From: Streptacidiphilus pinicola
Lineage (GTDB): Bacteria; Actinomycetota; Actinomycetes; Streptomycetales; Streptomycetaceae
Assembly (NCBI RefSeq): GCF_003258295.1
Contig: NZ_QKYN01000037.1
Location: forward strand, 143,700-207,699
DNA length: 64,000 nt
Direction of reading: 5' to 3'
Notes under the pieces: generated by a model
The model's input: only the letters and a program-made list of their open reading frames with translations
The model's database searches: none
What the model was told of the DNA's origin: nothing
Shown: positions 15,720 through 24,915 of the stretch, piece after piece
Position numbering within the stretch: position 1 is the stretch's first letter
How the letters are laid out: every line of letters begins with the position of its first letter
Made by a program: the position numbers and the translations under genes

Positions 15720-16600
15720 GCCAGCACCCTCCTCTCCAGAAGACGGACGGCTGAGTCGGAGGCGAAGCCGAAGACTCCGTAGATCAGCAGTCCGAGGACG
15801 ATGACGTCGGTCTGGCCGTAGTTCTGCGCCTGGAACATCAGGTAGCCGAGGCCGTTGGTGGCGTTGATCTGCTCCAGGACGACCAGGGAGAGCCAGGAGC
15901 CGGTGACGGCCAGGCGCAGCCCGACGAAGAATCCGGGCAGGGCTCCGGGAATGACGACCTGTCGGACGAACTGCCATCGGCTCAGTCTCAGCACCTCGGC
16001 GAGTTCGACATAGCGTGCGTCGATACCGGCGAGGGCGGCGTGCAGGTTGAGGTAGACGGGGATGTACACGACGATCGCGATGATGACGACCTTGAAGGTC
16101 TCACCGATGCCGAGCCAGAGGATGAACAGCGGGATCAGGCCCAGGGTGGGCACGGCGCGGTTGACCTGGACGGTGCCGTCGATCAGTGCCTCGCCGGTCC
16201 GGCTCAGCCCGGCGGCCAGCGCCAGCACCACCCCGGCCGCCAGGCCGATGGCGAATCCCTGCGCGGCCCGCCACAGCGAGGTGGCCAGATCGGTGCGCAG
16301 CGTTCCCCCCGTCCACAGGTGCGCGCCGGTGTGCAGCACGGTCCAGGGGGCCGGCAGCACGCGCGGGTCCAGCAGCCCGGCGCCGCTGGCTCCGGCCCAC
16401 ACGGCGAGCAGCAGCAGCGGGCCGAGCAGCCGGGCGTAGGGCCGGCGCGGCCCGGGCGCGAGCCGGCGGGTGCGGGGACGGCCGGTCGGCCCGCCGCGCG
16501 CGACGGACACCGGCGTCGTGGCCGGCGCCGGAGCCGGCATGGACGCGGGATGGACCGGCTGGGGCGCGGTCACGACCGCCGTCGATACGTGTTCGGCCAT
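15695..16600 (-). CDS. ssuC: Sulfonate ABC transporter permease (SsuC-like)
   Basis: This 301-aa integral membrane protein has about six helices after a 60-residue Pro/Arg-rich cytosolic N-terminus. The first helix starts at LLGPLLLLAVWAGASGAGLL. The EAA coupling loop is VELAEVLRLSRWQFVRQVVIPGALPGFFVGLRL in two parts (broken here: VELAEVLRLSRWQF, then PGALPGFFVGLRL). Permeases of the sulfonate/taurine/nitrate class have this layout. The ATG lies behind GGAG and just two bases past the stop of the binding-protein gene. Confidence 0.9.
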   Translation of the reverse strand: MAEHVSTAVVTAPQPVHPASMPAPAPATTPVSVARGGPTGRPRTRRLAPGPRRPYARLLGPLLLLAVWAGASGAGLLDPRVLPAPWTVLHTGAHLWTGGTLRTDLATSLWRAAQGFAIGLAAGVVLALAAGLSRTGEALIDGTVQVNRAVPTLGLIPLFILWLGIGETFKVVIIAIVVYIPVYLNLHAALAGIDARYVELAEVLRLSRWQFVRQVVIPGALPGFFVGLRLAVTGSWLSLVVLEQINATNGLGYLMFQAQNYGQTDVIVLGLLIYGVFGFASDSAVRLLERRVLAWRRSLSS

Positions 16601-16602
16601 GG

Positions 16603-17676
16603 TCAGCTCCGGTACTCGACGGGGACGGCGGCGGCCGCGAGATGCTCGAAGCGGCGATCGAAGAGGGTCTCGGCTCGGAAGGACTTCACATAGCCGCCCT
16701 GGGCGAGGAGGTCGATCGTCTGCTGCTCCCAGGCGATGGCCTCGTCCCAACTCGGCGGCAGCAGCGGCTTGTTGCTCAGCGCTGTCACCTGCTGCGCCTG
16801 GGCGAGGCTGATGTTCTGGGTCTTGACGTAGTACTCCTGCTCCCACACCGACGGGTTCTCGTAGACCCAGACCAGGCCCTTGGCCCAGATCGGGACGAAG
16901 GCCGCGACGGCCGCGGCCTTGTCCGCGTCCGCGAGCACCTCGGCCGGCGCCCACAGCAGGTTCAGCAGGTCGACCACGGCGGTGTCGATGGTGTGGGCGC
17001 CGTCCGCGGCGTAGCGGTTGAGGTAGGCCAGGGCCTGCGAGATCGCCAGCGGCGCGATGTCCACCTGGCCCGCCTCCAGCGCGGTGAGGAACTGGTCGCT
17101 GGTCAGCGGCACCAGCTGCACGTCCGAGTCCTTGAGCCCGGCGGCGTGCAGGGCCCGCAGCAGCACCACGCCCTGGGCCTGCCCCTGGGAGAACGCCAGC
17201 CGCCGGCCCGCGAACTGCGCCACCGTCCGGATGTCGCTGTGCGGCTTGGTGGCGAACAGGTAGGACGGCTTGCGGGTCAGGTCGAGGGCGACGATGCGGG
17301 CGTCGTAGCCCTGGTAGTGCGCCTGGATCGGCGGGATGCCGGCGTTGTTCGCCAGGTCGAGCGAGTGGGCGCGGAAGGCGTTGATCACGTCCGGTCCGGC
17401 CGCGATGTTCGGCCAGGAGGAGACGGTGAACGGGATCTGCCGGATCAGCCCGGAGAGCTGGAGTTGGAGCTGTTGGGCGCCGAGCGCCGAGGCGACGCTC
17501 AGGCTGGTGCCGGTGGGCAGGCTGCTCGGCAGCGGGGCGCTCGACGACAGAGCGGGGCCGCTGGCGGCGGCCGCCGTGCAGGCGCTGAGGCCGAGCGCGG
17601 CGCCGGCGCCGAGCAGGGTCTGCAGGAAGACGCGTCGGTTCGGGGCGGGGGCGGAGTGGCCCTGGAGCGCGGACAC
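16603..17676 (-). CDS. ssuA: Sulfonate-type ABC substrate-binding lipoprotein (SsuA-like)
   Basis: This is a 357-aa periplasmic-binding-like protein. Its N-terminus contains NRRVFLQTLLGAGAALG and the lipobox LSAC, so it looks like a Tat-exported lipoprotein with Cys near residue 33. The mature domain (DVINAFRAHSLDLANNAGIPP, RTVAQFAGRRLAFSQGQAQG) is of the NMT1/SsuA class, which binds aliphatic sulfonates, taurine or nitrate. The GTG start is assigned from the signal sequence. The Shine-Dalgarno AAAGGA is rather distant. It is followed by the permease and ATPase. Confidence 0.87.
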   Translation of the reverse strand: MSALQGHSAPAPNRRVFLQTLLGAGAALGLSACTAAAASGPALSSSAPLPSSLPTGTSLSVASALGAQQLQLQLSGLIRQIPFTVSSWPNIAAGPDVINAFRAHSLDLANNAGIPPIQAHYQGYDARIVALDLTRKPSYLFATKPHSDIRTVAQFAGRRLAFSQGQAQGVVLLRALHAAGLKDSDVQLVPLTSDQFLTALEAGQVDIAPLAISQALAYLNRYAADGAHTIDTAVVDLLNLLWAPAEVLADADKAAAVAAFVPIWAKGLVWVYENPSVWEQEYYVKTQNISLAQAQQVTALSNKPLLPPSWDEAIAWEQQTIDLLAQGGYVKSFRAETLFDRRFEHLAAAAVPVEYRS

Positions 17677-17701
17677 GGGGGGAACGGTCCTTTCGGGTGG
17701 G

Positions 17702-17728
17702 AGGCGGCCCCCGCTGGAGGGGCCGCCT
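17702..17728 (-). terminator. Intra-operon hairpin between tauD and ssuA
   Basis: AGGCGGCCCC and GGGGCCGCCT form a perfect 10-bp stem with a seven-base loop in the 89-bp gap after the TauD stop. It could attenuate or process the message between the dioxygenase and the transporter genes, or protect the tauD 3' end. Confidence 0.55.
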
Positions 17729-17765
17729 TCCGGTCGGGGACGGGGGGACGCCGGGTGAGCCGTCG

Positions 17766-18716
17766 TCAGGAGGCGACGGCGACCCGGTGGTCGGCGGTGA
17801 AGGGGCGTCCGGCGAGCAGCTCCGACTCGCGTCCTTCCGGCCCGACAGGCGTCTCGCCGATCAGCGTGACGCGGTGCAGGCGCCGCTCGACGTCCAGGTG
17901 CTCCAGGTCGCGCGGGGCCAGGTGGGCGGTGGCGCGGTTGTCCCAGAAGGCGACGTGCCCGGCCTCCCAGCGCAGTCGCACCGTGTACTCGGGCCGGGTG
18001 ATCTCCGCGTAGAGCAGGTCGAGGATCCGCTTGCTCTCGGCCGGGGTGACGTCGACGATGTGGCTGGTGAACACCGGGTTCACGAACAGCGCGCGCTCCC
18101 CCGTCTCCGGGTGCACGCGCACCACGGGGTGGACGGCCACGAGCAGGTTGTCGTTGATCCGGCGGGCGTACTCGCTGTCGCTCTCCACCGGTCGGCTGCC
18201 GCCGTAGCGGTGCTCGGCGCGCAGGGTGTCCACGAAGGCGCGGACCGGCGCGGACAGTCCCTCGTAGGCTGCCACGAGGCTCGTCCACTGCGTGTCGCCG
18301 CCGAACTCCGGGACGGTCTCGGCGCGCAGGATGGAGCCGGCCGGCGGGTTCACCGCGGCGGTGACGTCGGTGTGCCAGCCCTCGACGTAGCTGTACTGGC
18401 GCTTGCGGTACTCGTCGCGGAAGTCCTTGCCGTAGCGCTCCTCGAAGCGGCGCGGGTCGACGGTGAAGATCTCCGGGTGGTCCTGCGGCGGGGCGTCGTC
18501 GTGCGGGTGGGCGTAGGTCAGCTCGCCGAACTGGCGGGCGAAGGCGATCTGGGCCGCGTGGTCCAGGGTCTGGCCCCGGAAGAAGACGACCTTGTGGCGG
18601 TGCAGGGCCTGCCGGACGGCGTCGACGTCCTCGGCGGACAACGGCCGGGCGAGGTCGACGCCGTCGATGTCGGCGCCGATGTGACCGGCGACGGGACGGA
18701 CGGAGAGCGTGCTCAT
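17766..18716 (-). CDS. tauD: TauD/TfdA-family 2-oxoglutarate-dependent dioxygenase
   Basis: This 316-aa Fe(II)/2-oxoglutarate oxygenase hydroxylates taurine or related sulfonates or sulfate esters, which then release sulfite or sulfate. It begins VRPVAGHIGADIDGVDLARP. The iron ligands HxD are in EGWHTDVTA (near residue 110), the distal His is in FWDNRATAHLA, and an Arg for 2-oxoglutarate lies in VERRLHRVTL. The true start is ATG 18716, where homology begins; 44 upstream in-frame codons have no conserved features. It heads the Ssu transporter genes behind a 250-bp leader region. Confidence 0.9.
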   Translation of the reverse strand: MSTLSVRPVAGHIGADIDGVDLARPLSAEDVDAVRQALHRHKVVFFRGQTLDHAAQIAFARQFGELTYAHPHDDAPPQDHPEIFTVDPRRFEERYGKDFRDEYRKRQYSYVEGWHTDVTAAVNPPAGSILRAETVPEFGGDTQWTSLVAAYEGLSAPVRAFVDTLRAEHRYGGSRPVESDSEYARRINDNLLVAVHPVVRVHPETGERALFVNPVFTSHIVDVTPAESKRILDLLYAEITRPEYTVRLRWEAGHVAFWDNRATAHLAPRDLEHLDVERRLHRVTLIGETPVGPEGRESELLAGRPFTADHRVAVAS

Positions 18717-18791
18717 GGGGAGTTTCCCTTCGGAAATGGGATGGCTGACGGTGTGTCGGTGATCGTGCGTCGGTGACGGTGGCTCGCTCGG

Positions 18792-18814
18792 GGCGCCTCG
18801 GGGCATGAGGCGCC
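18792..18814 (-). promoter_or_regulatory. Hairpin in the 5' leader of tauD
   Basis: GGCGCCTC and GAGGCGCC form an eight-base perfect stem with a seven-base loop, 75-100 bases upstream of the tauD start. It lies between a small ORF (18966-19070) and tauD, where an attenuator would be expected. The rest of 18717-18965 is GC-rich with no ORF I would support. Confidence 0.4.
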
Positions 18815-18965
18815 GGGGCATGACGGCATCGCGTGCCGACGAGAACACGCAGGGCGGCGAAGCCGCCGGCCCGCGCGTCAGCGCGGGGCGAGCGGGGAGG
18901 TGGCGCGGACGGCGGCGCTCGGCGCCGCGGGCCGGACGCGGCGGAGCGCGTCGGCGAGGGGCCGG

Positions 18966-19070
18966 TCAGCCGGCGTGACAGCCCAGCCCGGCGAAGTGGT
19001 GCGCGCGGAAGGCGTTCACGGGGATCCGCTGTGCGGCTCCCCGGATCGTGGCCTTGCGCTGCGCGTCCAT
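18966..19070 (-). CDS. Small ORF, possible leader peptide for the tauD operon
   Basis: The 34-codon ORF begins MDAQRKATIRGAAQRIP and ends FAGLGCHAG, a basic peptide with one Cys four residues before the stop. It sits 78 bp after the ROK gene and 249 bp before tauD. Only a GAGG very close to the ATG supports initiation. The placement and the single near-terminal Cys recall the other leader peptides in this island, but it lacks their SALCP motif. It may instead be chance. Confidence 0.4.
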   Translation of the reverse strand: MDAQRKATIRGAAQRIPVNAFRAHHFAGLGCHAG

Positions 19071-19147
19071 GGCCTCAGTCTGGCGCCCGGCCCCGGAGCC
19101 GGACAACGGTTTGTGGCGGCGCGGAAGAAACTCCGCGCGGGAGCGCG

Positions 19148-20401
19148 TCATCGGGCGCCGCCGACCGTGCGCAGGCCCAGCGGGTCCTGGTAGACGGCGG
19201 CGAGCACCGGCGCGGCCGCCGCCACCGCGAGCGTGTCCGCTCCGAAGGAACCGGCCCGCACGAGGCCGCGGGCGCCGCCGAGCGCATGGCTCACCTCCGG
19301 GAGCAGGTACGGGAGATGGAGCACGGCCGCCTCGGTCAGGACGACGGAGTCCGGGCTGATCACGTCCAGCATCGGCCGGACGGCCTCGGCGACCAGCCGG
19401 ATTCTGGCCCGCAGCAGTTCCACCGCACGCGCGTCGCCCGCGTGCGCCGCCCGCAGCAGCAGGGGCAGCTCGGGCCGTGCGGTGACGCCGTCGGCCGCGG
19501 CGCGGGCGGCGAGGACGCGGTCGGAGACGGTGACGCGCAGGCAGCCGGTGCGGCCGCACGGGCACGTCTGGTTCGACCCGGGCACGGGCAGGTGGGCGAT
19601 GCCGCCCGCGCCGTGCCGGCGGCCCCGCAGCAGGGTGCCGCCGGTCGCGATCGCCGCGTCGACGGTGTTGCCCACGAAGAGGTGCATCAGCACGCCGTCG
19701 CCGGCCTCCGCGCCGAACAGCATCTCGGCGCGGGCGAGCGCGCGGGCGTGGCCGTCCACGTGGACGGGTAGCCGCACCGCCCGCCGCAGGGCCTGCCGCA
19801 GCGGGACGTCGCGCCAGCCGAGCGCGGCGTTCTCGACCAGCACGCCCGCGTCCGGGTCCACCCAGCCGCCGGTGACCACGCCGAGCCCGAGGACGGAGCG
19901 CGCGCCCGCGTGCCGGCGGAGGAAGCCCGGCAGCCGTTCGGCGATCCCGTCGAGTACCGCCTCGGGCCGCGGCCCGCGCGGCGTGCGTTCGGTGGCGACG
20001 ACGCGCCCGCGCAGGTCGGTGAGCGAGAAGGTGAGCTGCGGGACGGCGATGTGCACGCCCGCCGCGAGGTGGTGGGAGGTGTCGATGTCGAGGGGGATGC
20101 GGGGTCGGCCGGGTCGGGGCTGCTGCGCCGGTTCGGGTGGCTGCCAGACCAGGCCCATCGCGAGCAGGTCGGCGGTGTGCCGCGAGACGGCGGCCGCACT
20201 CAGTCCAATCCCGGCGGCGATCGCCGTGCGGGCCAGGGGTCCGGCGTCCAGGACGGCGCGCAGCACGGCGGCGGCCCCGTCCGGCCGGTCGGCGCCGGAC
20301 TGTGGCGGGCCCGGCGGGGCGACCAGGGTCGGCACCCGCGCCGAGGTGCGGTCCGGGCCGGCCCACGGGGCGTCGGGGCGGCCCGTGGCGGTGAGGGTCA
20401 T
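19148..20401 (-). CDS. ROK-family transcriptional regulator
   Basis: This 417-aa protein has an N-terminal winged helix (LDAGPLARTAIAAGIGLSAAAVS near residues 50-80) joined to a ROK sugar-kinase-like domain. The zinc motif TCPCGRTGCLRV is intact, and a phosphate-loop-like stretch is present. ROK regulators such as NagC or XylR respond to sugars, so one embedded in a sulfur operon is unexpected; its ligand may be a thio-compound or phosphorylated intermediate. It lies 13 bases after the acetyltransferase gene and is probably co-transcribed with the transporter upstream. Confidence 0.85.
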   Translation of the reverse strand: MTLTATGRPDAPWAGPDRTSARVPTLVAPPGPPQSGADRPDGAAAVLRAVLDAGPLARTAIAAGIGLSAAAVSRHTADLLAMGLVWQPPEPAQQPRPGRPRIPLDIDTSHHLAAGVHIAVPQLTFSLTDLRGRVVATERTPRGPRPEAVLDGIAERLPGFLRRHAGARSVLGLGVVTGGWVDPDAGVLVENAALGWRDVPLRQALRRAVRLPVHVDGHARALARAEMLFGAEAGDGVLMHLFVGNTVDAAIATGGTLLRGRRHGAGGIAHLPVPGSNQTCPCGRTGCLRVTVSDRVLAARAAADGVTARPELPLLLRAAHAGDARAVELLRARIRLVAEAVRPMLDVISPDSVVLTEAAVLHLPYLLPEVSHALGGARGLVRAGSFGADTLAVAAAAPVLAAVYQDPLGLRTVGGAR

Positions 20402-20414
20402 GGCTGCCGCGCCG

Positions 20415-21155
20415 TCAGTCGGGGCGGCCGGGGGCGCGGACCAGCAGGAAGGAGGTGCGGCGGCGCAGGGTGAAGCCGAGGTTCTCGTAGAGCCGGATGG
20501 CACCGGTGTTCGTGGCGGCCGCGTGGAGGAACGGGATCTCGCCGCGGTCCCTGATCCCCGCGGCGACGGCGCGGACCAGACGGGTCGCCAGGCCCTCGCC
20601 GCGGTGGGCGGGATCCGTGCAGACCGCGCTGATCTCGGTCCAGCCGGGCGGGTGCAGCCGCTCGCCCGCCATGGCGACGAGCCGGCCGCCGCGGCGGATG
20701 CCGAGGTAAGTGCCGAGTTCGACGGTGCGCGGCAGGAAAGGCCCCGGGCGGGTGCGGGCGACGAAGTCGAGCATCTCGGGGACGTCGTCGGGGCCGAGGC
20801 GCACCGCCTCCGGGGCGGGTTCGGCCCGCAGGGCGACGTCGACGAGCTGGACGCCCTGGCCGGACTCGACGATCTGCCAGCCCTGCGCGGCCTCCGCCGC
20901 CGCGCCCGCACCGGCGCCGGTCACGGCGGTGAGCCGCCCCGGGCCGACGAGCAGGGCGAGGTCGTCCCAGGCGCGGGGATCGGCGGGGTCCTCCAGCGCG
21001 GTGAACGGCGAGACGTCGCCGGGATAGCGGGCGGCGCGGCCGACGTGCTCGGCGAACCGGGCCTGCGGGCCGGTGAGCGCGGCCCAGGCGGGGTTGTCGA
21101 GGGGGTGCGTCGCGGCCGGGCTCGCGGACTGCGGTGGGCGAAGGGTGGTGGACAC
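20415..21155 (-). CDS. GNAT-family N-acetyltransferase
   Basis: This 246-aa protein has the GNAT fold in its C-terminal half. The acetyl-CoA loop is ISAVCTDPAHRGEGLATRLV near residue 170, followed by PFLHAAATNTGAIRLYENLGF. The N-terminal 120 residues are a less conserved, FR47-type extension. It starts at GTG behind GGGAG. In Bacillus the ytmI/snaA operon pairs such an acetyltransferase with a cystine-type transporter and flavin monooxygenases to process S-alkylcysteines. The same neighbours are present here, so N-acetylation of an imported thioether amino acid is a reasonable inference. Confidence 0.85.
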   Translation of the reverse strand: MSTTLRPPQSASPAATHPLDNPAWAALTGPQARFAEHVGRAARYPGDVSPFTALEDPADPRAWDDLALLVGPGRLTAVTGAGAGAAAEAAQGWQIVESGQGVQLVDVALRAEPAPEAVRLGPDDVPEMLDFVARTRPGPFLPRTVELGTYLGIRRGGRLVAMAGERLHPPGWTEISAVCTDPAHRGEGLATRLVRAVAAGIRDRGEIPFLHAAATNTGAIRLYENLGFTLRRRTSFLLVRAPGRPD

Positions 21156-21219
21156 CGTGGTGCGCTCCCGTGGGTCGTTCGGTGGGGCGGGCCCGTCACG
21201 GGCCCGCCCTGTCGGGTCG

Positions 21220-22245
21220 TCAGGAGTTGCTGAGGGGCAGGCCCGGAGGGTTGATCTGGGCGGTGCGGACGGCCTCGTTGGACAGGTTCCAGGCCGCCAG
21301 CCACGCGGCGTACTGGCCGCCCGCGATCAGGTGGTTGATCGCGTCCGCGACCGGCTTGGCCAACCCGTCGCCCTTCTTGGTCGTCGCGGCGATCAGCCCC
21401 TGGAGCGTCGCGCCCGCGCCGGAGTAGGTGCCCGCGTTGCGGGTGGGGTTGGGCGTCCGCGCATCCTGGGCGATCTGGTAGGCGATGCCGGGGTTGGGGC
21501 CGAAGTAAGCGTCGATCTTGCCGCCGACCAGCGCCAGGTGGGTGGCGTTGTTGTCGGGGAAGTACTTGACGGTGAGCTGCTTGCCGGCCGCCTTCAGCCT
21601 GGCCTGCCACTCCAGCAGGAGCTTCTCCTGGTTGGTGCCGGCGCCGACGGCGACGGTCTTGCCCGCCAGGGTCGTGTAGTCGCCGTCGAAGTTCCAGTTG
21701 CTGCCCTTGACCACCTCGAAGGCCAGGTTGTCCTCGCGGTAGGAGGCGAAGTCGTACTTCTTCTGGCGTTCCTCGGTGTCGGTGATGTTGGAGAAGCCCA
21801 CATCGGTCCGGCCGCTGTCGATGCCGACGAAGAGGTTCTCCCAGGTGGAGTTCACCACGACCGGCTTGAGGCCGAGGACGGCGGCCACGAGCCGGCCGAG
21901 ATCCGGCTCGGAGCCGGTCAGGGTCTGCTGGTCGCTGCCGACGTAGGCGAGCGGCGGGAAGCCGGCGGGCAGTGCCCCGACGCCGATGACCAGCTGTCCG
22001 CCGCTGGCGACGGACGCGGGCAACTCCGCGTGCAGGGAGGCGACTTCGGCGACCTTGACGGCGGTCTGCGTGCCGGCGCCGTTGGCGAGCGCGGCCACGG
22101 TGACGGCGCCGGTCGCGGCGTTGGCGGCGGAGTTGGCGGCTGCGCCGCTGTCGGAGGCGGCGCCGCTCCCGCAGGCGGTGAGGCCCACGGTGAGCACGGC
22201 TGCGACGGTGCCTGCGGAGAGGCCCTGGATGACTCTGCTGGGCAT
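21220..22245 (-). CDS. Amino-acid (cystine-type) ABC substrate-binding lipoprotein
   Basis: This 341-aa protein is exported with a lipobox (VLTVGLTACGS, Cys near residue 25). A low-complexity Ala/Gly/Ser linker of about 40 residues follows, then a family-3 solute-binding domain (VIGVGALPAGFPPLAYVGSD ... DVGFSNITDTEERQKKYDFA). Family 3 binds polar amino acids and cystine. It is the last of three transporter genes behind a SALCP leader peptide, which points to a sulfur amino acid or derivative as substrate. Confidence 0.9.
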   Translation of the reverse strand: MPSRVIQGLSAGTVAAVLTVGLTACGSGAASDSGAAANSAANAATGAVTVAALANGAGTQTAVKVAEVASLHAELPASVASGGQLVIGVGALPAGFPPLAYVGSDQQTLTGSEPDLGRLVAAVLGLKPVVVNSTWENLFVGIDSGRTDVGFSNITDTEERQKKYDFASYREDNLAFEVVKGSNWNFDGDYTTLAGKTVAVGAGTNQEKLLLEWQARLKAAGKQLTVKYFPDNNATHLALVGGKIDAYFGPNPGIAYQIAQDARTPNPTRNAGTYSGAGATLQGLIAATTKKGDGLAKPVADAINHLIAGGQYAAWLAAWNLSNEAVRTAQINPPGLPLSNS

Positions 22246-22313
22246 GGCTGTTCCTTGTGTGCGGGAGACGTCGGTGGTGTGTACGGACGAGGGGCTGCGG
22301 CGGACGAGGGGCT

Positions 22314-23134
<821 letters not shown>

Positions 23135-23138
<4 letters not shown>

Positions 23139-24151
23139 GCCGCGGTCTCCCTCCGGACGCGGGCCGCCAGGGTGGCCACCGCGACGCGCAGGCGCCGCAC
23201 CGGCGTCGGGGGCAGGGCCCGCAGCGCACCGCGGGCGTAGTGACGTTCGACGTAGAACTGGACGACCGAGACGACGCTGGTGAGGATCACGTACCAGACG
23301 GTCGCGACCAGCAGCAGCGGCACGATGTCGCCGGGGTAGGTGCTGCCCATGCTCTGCACGGAGCCGAACAGGTCGAGCAGCGAGACGTAGAAGACCAGCG
23401 AGGTGCCCTTGACCAGGCCGATCAGCTGGTTGACGTAGGCCGGCACGATGGCGCGCAGCGCCTGGGGGAAGACGATCCGGGCGAACTGGTAGCGCCGGGG
23501 CAGTCCGAGGGCGGCGGCCGCCTCGTGCTGGCCCTGGTCGACGGAGAGGATGCCCGCGCGCACCACCTCGGCGGCGTAGGCGGCCTCGTTGAGGCTCAGG
23601 CCGACGACGGCGATCACCAGGTCGGTGGCCAGGTGCGCCTCGTCGAAGTGCCAGAACGCCGGCCCGAAGGGCACGCCCAGGCTCAACGTGCGGTACAGGG
23701 CGCTGAAGTTGTAGAGGAAGAGCAGCACCACGATCAGCGGGATTGAGCGGAACAACCAGACGTAGACCCAGCTGATCGCGCGCAGCACCGGGCTGCGGGA
23801 GAGGCGGGCCAGCGCGAGCGCGATGCCGCCGGCCAGCCCGAGAACGGCGCTGTACGCCGTGACCTCCAGGGTGACGACCAGCCCGTTCACGATCACCGGT
23901 CGGGCGAACCAGTACTGGAAGCGGTCCCACTGGTAGAAGGGGTTGGTCGCCAGCCCGTGGACGAGCTGGGCGACGAGGACCAGGGCCACCGCGCTGAGGA
24001 TCCAGCGGCCCGGGCGGCGCAGCGGGAGCACCCGCTGCGCGGAGGTGACCGGTTCGGAGGGGGGCTGAGGCGGCGTGGACGGCGGGGGCCGGCCCGCGTC
24101 CGGCGGGCGGGTCGTGCCCGAAGGCACGGCAGGGGCGAGTGCGTCGCTCAT
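23135..24151 (-). CDS. Amino-acid ABC transporter permease
   Basis: This 338-aa HisM/TcyB-type permease has a 55-residue Pro-rich cytosolic N-terminus and about six helices. The class motif is [16 protein letters not shown], and the coupling loop is [23 protein letters not shown] 24151 is supported by GGAG seven bases upstream. Twenty upstream codons in frame lack conserved features. The gene follows a SALCP leader peptide with a 159-bp spacer and is the first structural gene of the leftward sulfur operon. Confidence 0.92.
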
Positions 24152-24277
24152 GGATGGACTCCGGCGAAGGCCGGTGTCGGGCGTGCCCGTGCCGACGGGC
24201 CGCCGCACCGGCGGAGGGGGGAAGCCGCCCCGGGGCGCGCCGGGGCACGCCGCACCGAAGGCGGGAGTCGAGGAGGT

Positions 24278-24298
24278 GCACGCCGCGAAAGGGCGTGC
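24278..24298 (-). promoter_or_regulatory. Hairpin downstream of the leftward leader peptide
   Basis: GCACGCC and GGCGTGC pair perfectly around a seven-base loop, 13 bases past the leader stop codon. A second stem (GCCCGT/ACGGGC at 24185-24200) lies closer to the permease start. Two mutually placed stems between a leader peptide and the first structural gene are what translational-stall attenuation needs. Confidence 0.45.
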
Positions 24299-24310
24299 GT
24301 CAGCGGGCGG

Positions 24311-24457
24311 TCAGCGCCGACAGAGGGCGCGGCCCGAGCCCGGACACAGGGCGCTGCTGACCCGCTGCAGGTCGACGGCCCGGTCCAGGAAGGCGGCAGC
24401 GCGGCCGCGGTGGCGGCCTTGGGCCGTCCCCGGAGCTGCGTGCGTCGCCGTCACCAT
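24311..24457 (-). CDS. SALCP-type leader peptide
   Basis: This 48-codon ORF contains LDRAVDLQRVSSALCPGSG and ends RALCRR. The RxVDLxRVxSALCP motif marks the putative leader peptides found upstream of sulfur and cysteine transport genes in Streptomyces. Two Cys codons (TGT) occur, one in SALCP and one near the stop. The peptide precedes a cystine-type permease. Ribosome stalling at scarce Cys-tRNA, exposing an alternative RNA fold, is the likely mode of control; this is inferred from mycobacterial cysteine-responsive leaders. The ATG is the outermost possible start, and the true start could be further in. Confidence 0.8.
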   Translation of the reverse strand: MVTATHAAPGTAQGRHRGRAAAFLDRAVDLQRVSSALCPGSGRALCRR

Positions 24458-24598
24458 GGTCGGCAAAGCTAGGCGGGTTCCGCGCGGAATGTCAACGACC
24501 GCCCGGAGCCTGAGACATCGTTGGACTTGCCACGGGATTGTGCCCGCCGCCGTTCACGGGTTACGGTGCGAACTGATCGGATGACGGAGGTGACGACA

Positions 24599-24769
24599 GT
24601 GCGGCACGCCGAGCAGCGCCCTGCGCTCGTCACCGTGATGGCCCGCTTCAGCGTCACCACGACCTGTGCGCGGCTGCACATCGATCTCCAGCGCGTGACC
24701 ACCGCGCTGTGTCCGGCGTCCCCGCACGCCGACGTGCAGCGCGCCGCCGCGCTCCACGCCGCCGCCTGA
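24599..24769 (+). CDS. SALCP-like (TALCP) leader peptide
   Basis: This 56-codon ORF starts at GTG with GGAGG eight bases upstream and contains ARLHIDLQRVTTALCPASP. It is clearly related to the leader on the opposite strand. Cys occurs in TTTCARL and TALCP. Initiation at the internal ATG (MARFSV) is also possible. It precedes the flavin-monooxygenase operon by 146 bp. The two leaders diverge from a shared 141-bp promoter region (24458-24598), so uptake and breakdown genes are probably controlled by the same sulfur signal. Confidence 0.8.
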   Translation: MRHAEQRPALVTVMARFSVTTTCARLHIDLQRVTTALCPASPHADVQRAAALHAAA

Positions 24770-24801
24770 CCCGCGGCGCCGCACCCGCTCCCGCGTTCTG
24801 A

Positions 24802-24822
24802 CCGACGGCCCCGTGCCGTCGG
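24802..24822 (+). promoter_or_regulatory. Hairpin downstream of the rightward leader peptide
   Basis: CCGACGGC and GCCGTCGG form a perfect eight-base stem with a five-base loop, 32 bases beyond the leader stop and 94 bases before the first monooxygenase gene. It is a good candidate for the attenuator stem regulated by translation of the leader. Confidence 0.45.
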
Positions 24823-24915
24823 CGGCACCAGGCGTGCCGCGCGCCGCGCTCCGCACCCTCTCCGCGCCGGCCCCTGAACGTCGGCCGAACCACTTCGTAC
24901 AGGAAGCGGTCTCCC

